Source: Antrihabitans spumae (GTDB taxonomy: Bacteria > Actinomycetota > Actinomycetes > Mycobacteriales > Mycobacteriaceae). From it: 64,000 bases of DNA. Of the stretch, positions 18,295 to 29,000 are shown piece by piece. Position 1 is the first letter of the stretch, and the number at the start of each line of letters is the position of its first letter. Made by a program: the position numbers and the translations under genes. The notes under the pieces were generated by a model. The model did not search any database, was not told the DNA's origin, and was given only the letters and a program-made list of their open reading frames with translations. Where the stretch lies: contig NZ_JBIMSN010000118.1 in the NCBI RefSeq assembly GCF_043944905.1, positions 1-64,000 on the forward strand. The letters are read 5' to 3'.

Positions 18295-19704
18295 TCAGTT
18301 CACCGGACCGTCGCCGGTCAGCTCCTCCGGATTCAGCTTCGCAGGCTCGGCGCCGGTCTTCTTGTTGAGGTACCACGTGATCGCCCACAGCACGACGCCG
18401 ATGGCGAGCAGGATGCCGGCGACCTTGTATTCCTCGTTGGGGCGGTCGGTGAACGGCGTGGTCAAGAACCCGCAGCTCACAGCGCCGAGGATCGGGAGAA
18501 ACGTCGGAGTCTTGAAGTGACTGTGCTCGACAGGGTCTTTTCGCAGGACGAGTACGGCGACGTTGACGACGGTGAATACACCCAGCAGCAGCAGGGCGGT
18601 CGTGCCGCCGAGCGCGGGTACTTCGCCGACGAACGTGATCAGGCCGAACGCGAGCAGCGTCGTGAAAACGATGGCGACGTAAGGGGTTCGGCGCGTCGGG
18701 TGGACCTTGCCGAGTGCCTTCGGGATCACGCCCTGCCGTGCCATGCCGTAGAGCAGACGGCTTGCCATGAGCATGTTGATCAGCGCCGAGTTGGCGACTG
18801 CGAACATCGAGATGTAGGCGAAGATGTCGGTCGGGAAGCTGGGAGCCCCTGCCTCGACGACCTTGATCAGCGGGGTGTCGCCTTCGCCGAGCTGATCCGG
18901 AGGAACGAGCGCGACGGCCGTGATCGAGACCAGGATGTAGATGATGCCGGTCGATATCAGCCCGATCAGCAGCACTTTCGGGAAGATCTTCGACGGGTGC
19001 TTGCACTCCTCGGCCATGTTGACCGAATCCTCGAAACCCACCATTGCAAAGAACGCCAGTGTCGTTGCGGCGATGACGCCGCCCAATGCGGTGCGGTCGC
19101 CCGTGTCGAATTCGGTGACGCGACCGAAGTCGCCGTCGCCGACACCGAGTGCCCACATGCCGATGAAGACGATGATCAGCAGGCCGGACAACTCCACGCA
19201 GGTGAGCAGCACGTTGAGCTTGACGCTCTCGCCGACACCGCGGAAGTTGATGGCGGCAACCGCACTCATGAACAGCAGTCCGATGACCGTGATCCAGACG
19301 CCGGTCTTGAGATCCAGTTCGAACGCGCTGGAGAAGTTCGCGGCGAACGCGCGCGACGCCGTCGACGCCGACGTGATGCCGGAACTCATGACCGCGAACG
19401 CGACCATGAACGTGACGAACTGAATTCCGAACGCCTTGTGGGTGTAGAGCGCTGCGCCGGCTGCCTGCGGGTACTTGGTGACCAGTTCCAGATAGCTGAA
19501 GGCCGTGATCAGCGCGACGGTGAAGGCAACGAGAAACGGCAACCACACCACGCCGCCGACTTCGTTGGCGACTTTGCCTGTCAGCGAATAGATGCCTGTG
19601 CCGAGGATGTCGCCGACGATGAAGAGCAGGAGCAACCCGGGCCCCATCACTCTCTTCAGAGTCGGTTCTTCGGTTTTGGTGTGCTCGCTACCCGTATCCG
19701 TCAT
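18295..19704 (-). CDS. APC-superfamily amino acid permease
   Basis: A 469-residue membrane protein with about 12 transmembrane helices, starting MTDTGSEHTKTEEPTLKRVMG and then GPGLLLLFIVGDILGTGIYS (the unwound TM1 GxG motif). The consensus block FFAMVGFEDSVNMAEECKHP resembles the TM6 region of cationic amino acid/APC carriers. The substrate cannot be told from sequence. The ATG at 19704 was chosen; the longer in-frame extension has no family similarity. It is divergent from the NRPS across 365 bp. Confidence 0.85.
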   Translation of the reverse strand: MTDTGSEHTKTEEPTLKRVMGPGLLLLFIVGDILGTGIYSLTGKVANEVGGVVWLPFLVAFTVALITAFSYLELVTKYPQAAGAALYTHKAFGIQFVTFMVAFAVMSSGITSASTASRAFAANFSSAFELDLKTGVWITVIGLLFMSAVAAINFRGVGESVKLNVLLTCVELSGLLIIVFIGMWALGVGDGDFGRVTEFDTGDRTALGGVIAATTLAFFAMVGFEDSVNMAEECKHPSKIFPKVLLIGLISTGIIYILVSITAVALVPPDQLGEGDTPLIKVVEAGAPSFPTDIFAYISMFAVANSALINMLMASRLLYGMARQGVIPKALGKVHPTRRTPYVAIVFTTLLAFGLITFVGEVPALGGTTALLLLGVFTVVNVAVLVLRKDPVEHSHFKTPTFLPILGAVSCGFLTTPFTDRPNEEYKVAGILLAIGVVLWAITWYLNKKTGAEPAKLNPEELTGDGPVN

Positions 19705-19753
19705 CGCGCGCCTCCGAGTAAGACTCTGGGGTCCGACAAATCGCCCGGCCATG

Positions 19754-19765
19754 TGATCTAGATCA
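19754..19765. promoter_or_regulatory. palindrome, candidate operator of the permease
   Basis: A perfect 12-bp palindrome TGATCTAGATCA, 49 bp before the permease ATG, in a locally AT-richer patch (ATGTGATCTAGATCATATG). The regulator is unknown. Confidence 0.45.
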
Positions 19766-19919
19766 TATGCACGCCGTGCCAGGTTCGCGCGGTAGAAAAT
19801 CCGCGCAACTCGCAACAAGAACGACGGATGTCCGGTGCGGAGCAAAGCACGGCAATCCGATGACAACTCGGGCTATTCGGAGCAAAGTTATCTTCCAACC
19901 GTGCGACGGTGACGGCATA

Positions 19920-19949
19920 CCCGAGGGTGACCGAAAGTGCACCCTCGGG
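19920..19949 (+). promoter_or_regulatory. hairpin in the NRPS upstream region
   Basis: Perfect 10-bp arms CCCGAGGGTG and CACCCTCGGG with a 10-nt loop, 120 bp before the NRPS start. No T-run follows. It could be an operator (inverted repeat) or a leader RNA hairpin. Confidence 0.45.
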
Positions 19950-20069
19950 GTCGGAACCCTTACCGCGGGGTTGGTGTCGAAACAGGCCGGAGACGACGAG
20001 ATTCGTTGACAACAGTGTCGACTGTCTCCGATCACCACAACCATCGGCGGAGACCGGCGTGAAGTGTGA

Positions 20070-23000
20070 ATGAGAGAAGAGATGCAGCAGCGATCGAGCC
20101 CGAGTCCCTCCGAGGCCGTTCCGGGTGTGCCGCCGGGCGCGTTTCCGTTGTCCGCAGCGCAACGTGGTATCTGGTTCGCGCAGCACCTCGCAGGCTCGGC
20201 GCCTATCTCGATCGCCCAGTACGTCGAGATCCGCGGTCAGCTCGACGTCGACGCGCTCGGGCGTGCGTGTGTCGCGACGGGCCGAGAATTCGGGTCGGGC
20301 TTCCTGCGCCTGATCGAAGTAGACGGCATCCCGTTTCAGCTCATCGACGACTCCCTCGACGCCGCACCGGTTTTCGTCGATCTTCGGGACGAGCAGGACG
20401 CCGAGCAGGTCGCGCTCGCGTGGATGCGCACCGAGTTCAACGCCCCACTGCACATCCTGCGTGACCGGCTGGTGAACTCGACCGTCCTGCAGATCGCCGA
20501 CGACCACTACCTCTGGTACACCCGCATCCACCACATTGCCCTGGACGGTTTCGCGGCGATGACGCTCGTGCAGCGCACCGCGGCTCTGTATTCGGCATTC
20601 GTCGCCGATGTCGAACCGCCGCAATCGAAAGCGGAGGATCTTGCTGCGATCGTCTCGTCGGATCTGCAGTATCGCGGGTCGGATCGCTTCACCAACGACC
20701 GCGAATACTGGGCGCAGCATCTGTCGGGCGCGCCGCAGGCGGTGAGCCTTGCCGGGCGTACCGCACCACCAAACGCGCACCCGCGGCTGTTCAGCGCACC
20801 GTTGCCCGAACGTACCGGGAGACTGCTCGATTCGGTCGCGACCGGTGGCGGCGCGAGTGTTGCGCCGGTCATCGTTGCGGCCTTCGGTGCCTTCCTCGCG
20901 CGGATGACCGGAACCGACGACGTGATGTTGAGCCTGCCGGTCTCGGCGCGGACGACGGCCGTCCTGCGGCGGTCGGGCGGCATGGTCGCAAACGTGGTGC
21001 CACTGCGCCTGACGATCGGCGCGCAATCGACTGTCGGCGAACTGATCCGAACCGCGCAGTTGGAACTGACCGGTGCCCTGCGACGCCAGCGCTACCGGCA
21101 GGAGGACATCTTCCGCGACCTCGGCTACGCGCCGGACGAAGCAGCGTCGTTCGGTCCGTCGGTGAACATCATGATGTTCGACTCGACCATCACCCTCGGC
21201 GATCAGGTCGGCCTGCTGCATGTGCTGACCTCGGGGCTGATGGAAGACCTCTTCGTCAATGTGTATCCGGCGGCGGGTGATTCGAGTACGCACATCGACT
21301 TCCAGGCGAATCCGAGCCTGTACACCGACGACGACCTGCGCCGCCACCACGGCCGCTTCCTCTCCTACCTGGAGCGGTTCCTCGCGGGTGGTCCCGACTG
21401 CCTGCTGTCGACTCTGGAACTTCTCGACGACGCCGAACGCGCCGCGCTTGCACCCGTGCGCGGCCCGGACCCGATAGCGGCTCGAACGCTGCCGGAGATA
21501 TTCGCCGCTGGTGCGCAGACGAATCCGGATGCGGTCGCTTTGGTGCTCGGCGACCGCTCGCTCACCTACCGGGAGTTGGACGAGCGGTCTACCCAACTTG
21601 CTCGCGTGCTGATCGCGGGCGGCGCGGGGCCGGAACGTACTGTCGCGATAGCACTTCCACGCTCTATCGAATCCGTTGTATCGGTGTGGGCCGTTGCGAA
21701 GACCGGCGCCGCCTTCGTACCCGTCGATCCGACCTATCCGGCCGACCGCATCGCGCACATGGTGAACGATTCCGGCGTGCGCATCGGGGTCACCGACCAG
21801 GCCGCACGTAGCGCAGTCCCGGACGAGGTCGACTGGATCGTTCTGGACGATCCCGATGTCCAACAGCGCTGCGAGGCAGCAGGTGCCGAGCCGATCACCG
21901 ACGCGGATCGCTCGGCTCCGATTCGGCTGCTCAACCCCGCCTACGTCATCTATACATCGGGTTCCACGGGACTACCCAAAGGTGTGTTCGTCGGTCATTC
22001 CGGTATCTCGAACCTGATCGACGACAGAAGCGCGGACCTGCGGGTGACCGCCGCTTCTCGGATCTCCTATGCGTATTCCCCGAGTTTCGATGCCTCCGTC
22101 GAGCAGTTGCTCGTCACGTTCGGCGTCGGCGCGACGCTGGTGATCATTCCACCCGGCATCATCGGCGGCGACGAACTGACAGCCGTACTCGATGCGGCCC
22201 GCGTGACGCACCTCGACGTCGCCCCGGCCATGTTGTCCTCGTTGGACCCGACGGCGCTGCCGAGCCTGGCAGCGGTTGTGGTCGGCGGCGACGTGTGTCC
22301 GCCGGAGTTGGTGGCGCGCTGGGCAACCAGGGTCAGGATGACCAACGGGTACGGGCCGACGGAGACGACGATCACCGCGACATCCGCTGTGCTGTTGCCG
22401 GATCGGCCGGTGACCATCGGCGGACCCCTGCGCGGTGCGACCGCCGTCGTCCTCGATCGGTGGCTGCAACCTGTACCGGTCGGAGCCTCGGGTGAGCTTT
22501 ATCTTGCGGGCACCGGTGTGGCACGTGGATACGCAAACCTGTTCGGCACCACTGCCTCTCGCTTCGTTGCCGACCCCTACGGTGAGCCAGGAACGAGGAT
22601 GTATCGGACCGGCGACGTCGTTCGCTGGGTGCAGGCAGGGGAGAAGCTCGAGCTCGAATACCTCGGGCGGTCCGATTTCCAGGTCAAGATCCGCGGCTTC
22701 CGAATCGAACTCGGCGAAATCGATGCGGCGTTGACCAATCACGACTCCGTCGACTTCGCCGTGACCGTCGGTGCGTCGACGCCGGCCGGCGCGACGGTCC
22801 TCGTGTCCTACGTCAAGGCGGCTCAGGACGCGAAAATCGATGCAGCGGTGTTGAAGTCGTTCGTCGAAGAGATCCTGCCGTCGTACATGGTGCCATCGGT
22901 GATCATGGTGCTCGATAGTGTTCCGTTGAGTGCATCGGGCAAGGTGGATCGGAAAGCGCTGCCGGAACCGGTGTTCGAATCCGCTGCGGGCCTCGGTCGC

Positions 23001-26000
23001 GCACCGTCGGCCCCGCGGGAACACGCACTTGCCAAGCTGTTCGCCGAAGTGCTCGGTCTCGAGTCGGTCGGCGTCGACGAGAGCTTCTTCGCACTCGGTG
23101 GCGACAGCATCGTGTCCATCCAACTCGTCTCCCGCGCCAAGACTGCCGGCCTCGGCTTCACCGCACGAGACGTGTTCGAGCGCAAAACCATTGCGGGCTT
23201 GGCTGCCGTCGCGAAGGATCTCGGTGCTTCGGCGGGGCTGTTGCGCGAACTGCCCGGCAGGGGAGTCGGGCGTATCCAGCTCACCCCGGTCGCGAATGCG
23301 CTGTTGGAGCAGGAAGCCTCGTTCGACGGAAATGCTCAGGCCGTTCTGGTCCAACTGCCCGCAGGCATCGACGGTGCCGAACTGACTGCATCGCTACAGG
23401 CGGTGCTCGATCGACACGATGTCCTTCGCGCTGTACTGCGGGTGGTTGTGCCGGACCTCGACGGTGGCGATCTCGAGAGTGCCGCCGAGACAACGGAATC
23501 GGGTTGGGTGCTCGATGTCTCGCCGGCGGGGTCGGTTGTTGCCGACGACATCGTGCACCGAGTCGACGTCGCGGCCGACGTAGATCTCCGGGCCGCAGCG
23601 GATCGCGAACTGGCCATCGCTACAGCCCAACTCGATCCGACCGCCGGGCTTGTCGTTCGGGCCGTGTGGCTTGCGCCCGTCGACGACCGAAACGGTCTGC
23701 TGTGGCTGGTCGCGCATCGTCTGGTCGTCGACGGCGAGTCGTGGCGGATCATCGTTCCCGACCTTGCTGTGGCGTGGCGGGCAGTGCATGCGGGCGACGT
23801 GCCCGAACTCGCGCCGGTCGCTACTTCCCTGCGAGCGTGGTCTCATGCCGTAGGTGCCGCCGACGCTGTCGCACAACGTTTCTCCGAGGTACCGACCTGG
23901 CAAGCCATCCTGGATACCCCCGATCCGCTGCTCGGTTCGCGTGCGTTGGATCCTGCGGTCGACCTCACCGAAACCGCTGGGCGAGTTCGGTTGCGGGTGC
24001 CGGCTCGACTCACCCAGGAGTTGTTGCACACCCTGCCCGAGCGGTTCCACAGCGATGCCGAACACGGTCTGCTCGTCGCGCTCGCGATGGCTGTGAGTCG
24101 GTGGCGACGTGAGCGCGGCGTTGTCTGCGACTCGATGCTGGTGTCGGTGGCAGGCAGCGGCCGTACCGCCATCGCCGAAGCCGACTTGCGGCGTACCGTA
24201 GGCGCTTTCGCGACGCCGCATCCACTTGCGATGGACGTTGCGGGTATCGATCTCGCTGACGCCTATGCGGGCGGACGTGGTGCCGGTCTTGTGCTCAAGA
24301 CCGTCAAAGAGCAGTTGCGTGTCGTCGGCAACGATGGGGTCGGTTACGGACTGCTGCGGTATTCCAACGATGCTCGGGTCGCCACGATCGTGGACCGCGC
24401 GGAGCCGCAGATCCGGTTCAGCTACCTCGCGCGCACGGGTATCGGCACGGCCGGCGAGTGGCGACCCGCTGCATTCGAGCGGATCCGTGATCGGATGCTG
24501 CCGCTGGAAGCGGCATTGGACCTGGATGTCATCGTCGAGGACGGACCCGATGGCGCGGAACTTGCCGTGTCGTGGACCTTCCCGAGCGGTGTGTTCGACC
24601 CGATCGACATCGAAGAGCTTTCGCAACAGTGGCTTTCGGCGCTCGAGGGGCTGGCTGCCCATGCGAGAACGCGCCACGCAGGCGGCCACACCCCGTCGGA
24701 CTTCGAGTTGGTGTCGACGACCCAAGCCGAGATCGAACTGTGGGAGCGTGCCTATCCCTCGCTGACGGATGTCTGGCCGCTCTCGCCGCTGCAGTCCGGC
24801 ATGTTGTTCCACGCCGTCTTCGCGGCGGAATCGACCGACGAGTACACCGATCAATCCGTGCTGACCCTCGCCGGAACCGTCGACGACGAGCGTCTTCGTG
24901 AGGCAGCGCAGGCGCTCCTCGATCGTCACGAGAACTTGAGAGTCGCTTTCCTGGAAACGAATTCGGGTCCGCGGCAGATCGTGCTCGGCGACGTGGCGGT
25001 GTTGTGGCGCTCGGTCGACCTCAGTGCTCTCGACGAGGCGGCATCGAGTGCCGAGATCGACCGATTGCTTGCTGCGGACCGACTCACGAAGTTCGATACG
25101 GCGAGCCCGCCATTGCTGCGGTTCCTGCTGATCCGCATCGCGGAGGACCGCTACAAGCTGGTGATGACCGGCCACCACATCCTGCTCGACGGTTGGTCGA
25201 CACCGTTGCTGGTCCGCGAACTACTCGGCTTGTACGCGGCCTTCGACGGTCGCGGTCAGTTGGCACCGCCGCGGTCGTACAAGGCGTACCTGGCGTGGCT
25301 TGCCCAACAGGACCGGGCAGCCTCGGTCGCGGCGTGGAAACAGGCACTCGCCGGTATAGATTCGGCCACCCGAGTCATGTCCACGGACCACCTCGTTGCC
25401 GAGTCCGAAGCCGGCTCGACGAGTCTGACACTCGGACCCGACGCGACCGCAGCCCTGACCGCGACTGCACGCGAGCACGGCTTCACCTTGAACACGGCCG
25501 TGCAGGCGGCATGGGCGATGGTGCTCGGTACGCTGACCGGCCGCACCGATGTCGTGTTCGGCGGCACGGTGTCGGGTCGCCCGCCGCAACTACCCGGCGT
25601 CGAGGAAATGCTCGGCTTGTTCATCAACACCCTGCCGGTGCGGGTCGAGCTTGATCCGGCGGAGTCGTTGGTGGCGTTGCTGACTCGGATCCAGGCGGAG
25701 CAGAGCGCGTTGCTCGATCATCAGCACGTCGGGCTGTCCGATATCCATTCGGCGGTCGGTCTGCACGAGTTGTTCGACACGCTGACCGTGTTCGAGTCCT
25801 ACCCCGTGGACAGAAAGGCACTCGCCGCGTCGCTCGACATCGCGGGTATGCGGGTGCTCGATGCCGACGGCTCCGACGCGACGCCATATCCGTTGAGCCT
25901 TATGGTCATTCCGATCAAAAATGCGACCGGCGCACAGTCGTTGCAGGTCACGTTGAAGTACCTGACCGACGCTATCGGTGATGCCGGCGCGAAAGAGCTT

Positions 26001-29000
26001 GTCGCGCGGTGCGTCCGCTATCTCCACGTGATGGCGTCGGCGCCCGCAACCAAGGTCGCCGCTGTCGAGCCCTGCGACGAGAACACCCGATCGACGATGG
26101 TTGCGATCACGGGTCCCGACGCCCTCGACGTTCGTTCGCTACCCGAGATCCTCACCAGCGCCGCCGCGCTCGACCCGGACGCGGTCGCAATCCGCTTCGA
26201 CGGTCAGTCGGTGACCTATCGCGAACTCGACGAGCGGTCGAATCGTCTTGCACGTGTGCTCATCAGGTCGGGCGCACGGCCGGAAACGTTCGTCGCGGTC
26301 GCACTGACCCGGTCGATCGAATCGGTGTCGACGGTCTGGGCCGTCGCGAAGACGGGTGCGGCGTTCGTGCCGATCGACCCGAAGCACCCCGAGGACCGAA
26401 TTGTCCACATGCTCACCGACTCCGGTGCCATCGTCGGTGTGACGACCGCCGAGATCCGGGCCGGTCTGCCGGGTGAACTCGATTGGCTCGAACTGGACGA
26501 TCCGTGGACGTCCCGGATTGTTGCCAACGCGGACGGCATGCCGGTCGAGGCTGCCGAATTGTTGGCAGAGCCGATGATCGACAACACCGCCTACCTGATC
26601 TACACCTCGGGGTCGACGGGTGTGCCGAAGGGGGTCGCCGTCACCCACCGCGGCCTCGCGAATCTTGTTCGCGCACAACACGACGAGATGGCGGTGACGG
26701 CCGAATCACGGTTCCTGCACTTCGCGTCGCCGAGTTTCGACGCGTCGGTGTCGGAGGCTTTGTTCGCGTTCGGGTCCGGCGCACGTCTTGTGGTCGTTCC
26801 GCCGACCGTGCTCGGTGGCGACGACCTGGCCGAATTGATTGCTGCCGAACAGGTGTCGCACATGGTGATCACACCTGCGGCCCTTGCCACGCTGAGCCCG
26901 GCCGAACTCGAGTGTGTTCGGGTGCTCGCCGTCGCGGGCGAGGCGGTCGGTCAAGAGGTGATCGAGCGATGGAGTCCCGGTCGTACGATGCTCAACCACT
27001 ACGGCCCCACCGAATTCACCATCTGGGCAACCGGATCGGATGCGCTGGCGCCGGACAAGACGATCACGATCGGCGGCCCGATTCGCGGCGCCACCGCGTT
27101 GGTGCTCGATACCTGGCTGCGGCCCGTTCCGGCGGGTGTCGTCGGTGAGCTGTATCTGTCGGGACCAAGCCTCGCTCGCGGCTATCACCGGCGCTCGGAG
27201 CTGACCGCATCTCGTTTCGTCGCAAACCCGTTCGGCGGCCCGGGCGCGCGCATGTACCGAACAGGCGACCTCGTCCGGTGGACCGCGGGTGCCGGGGGAT
27301 CGACCGACGACGCTTCCGGTCACGCCCTCGAGTATCTCGGTCGGTCGGACTTCCAGGTGAAGGTCCGCGGCTTCCGAATCGAACTCGGCGAAATCGACGC
27401 TGCACTGACCGCGGACCCTCGAATCGAGTTCGCGACGACGATCGGTGTCGAAGGTCCCACCGGGGCAACCGTTCTCGTGTCGTACGTCCTCGCAGGGACC
27501 GAGGCGAACGTGTCGGCAGAGGAATTGCAGGAAGTGGTCGGTAAGTCGCTGCCCTCCTACATGGTGCCGACGGCCATCGAGTTTCTCGCGTCCATTCCGC
27601 TGACCCCGGTCGGCAAGCTCGATCGAAAGGCACTGCCCCGGCCGACGTTCGGGCGTGGCAGTGGTCCGTCCCGCGCGCCGGACAACGAGATCGAAGAGCA
27701 GCTGTGCGAGCTGTTCGCGCAGACCCTCGGCGTCGATTCGGTCGGCGTCGACGATTCGTTCTTCGCGCTCGGTGGCGACAGCATCATGTCGATTCAGCTT
27801 GTTTCGCGTGCGAAATCTGCGGGTGTGCATTTCACACCGCGCGATGTGTTCGAACGGAAAACGGTTGCAGGACTTGCCGAAATCGCCGGTGCGCGCGGCG
27901 ACGCCGACCACAGGATGGAGGTGGTCGACGAACTGCCGGGTGGCGGTGTCGGTGCCGTGCCGCTGACCCCCATCGTGAAGTGGCTCGTCGAGCCCGGTGC
28001 CGAGTTCGGGCGATTCAGCCAAGCAATCATGTTGTCGTTGCCGGTCGGCAGCAAGCGACCGGACATCGCGGCGACGCTGCAAGCAGTGCTCGACCACCAC
28101 GACGCGTTGCGCGCGAAGCTGGTTCGCGAATACGGCGAGTGGTCGATGGAGGTGCTCGCGCCAGGATCGATCACCGCAGACGGCATCATCCACCGCGTCA
28201 AGATCACCGACAGAACCGATTTCGATGCTGTCGCCGCGCGCGAACTGTCGGCTGCGGCCGACCAGCTCGAACCCGACCAGGGGCGAGTCGTCCAAGCGGT
28301 TTGGTTCGATCCGGCGACCGACGCGACCGTTGAGCCGCGGCTCTGGTTGGTCGTACATCACCTCGCGATCGACGGAGTGTCGTGGCGGACGATCGTCCCC
28401 GATCTCGTCGCTTCGGGCGCCCAGGTGGCGGCAGGTGCCAAACCTGTTCTGCCGCCGGTAGGTACCTCCTTCCGGCGTTGGGCGCACGGGTTGGTCGACG
28501 CGGCGAACTCGGAAGCGCGAGTGGCGGAGCTGGACCTGTGGCGTTCTGTGCTCGGCGGGCCGGATCCGTTGCTGGGAACCAGGGCGCTGGATCGAAAGAT
28601 CGACACCGCTGACACCGTCGAGGAGGTCCGCGTCACCGTTCCGGTGGACGTCACCGACGCGATGTTGACGACGGTCGCCGAGAAGTTCCGTGGTGGCGTG
28701 AACGACGGCTTGCTCGCAGCACTCGCACTCGCGGTGAGCAAGTGGCGGCAGCAGTCGTCGGAAACGTCGGGTGCCGGTTCTGTGGTCGTGAATCTGGAGG
28801 GCCACGGCCGCCAGGAAGAGATTGTGGGAGCTGATCTTTCGCGTACGGTCGGCTGGTTCACGAGCGTGTTCCCGGTGCGACTCGACGTCGGCGGACTCGA
28901 TCTCGACGACGCCTTTGCCGGTGGACCCGCGGCGGGTGCGGCGGTGAAGCGCGTCAAGGAACAACTGCTTGCCGTCCCCGATCACGGCATCGGGTTCGGG

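Larger units (their letters stand above)
19705..20069. promoter_or_regulatory. divergent permease-NRPS regulatory region
   Basis: A 365-bp gene-free stretch between two divergent genes. It contains a 12-bp palindrome TGATCTAGATCA (19754-19765) 50 bp from the permease start, and a 10-bp-arm hairpin (19920-19949) upstream of the NRPS. It also has an inverted repeat CGGAGAC/GTCTCCG (19988-19994 and 20024-20030) around a TTGACA (20006-20011) that could be a -35 element. No IdeR/DmdR-type iron box was seen. Confidence 0.5.

Noticed and set aside
19905..20069. IdeR/DmdR iron box upstream of the NRPS
   Set aside because: Searched by eye for TTAGGTTAGGCTAACCTAA-like sequence and found none, so a siderophore call is not supported by regulation.
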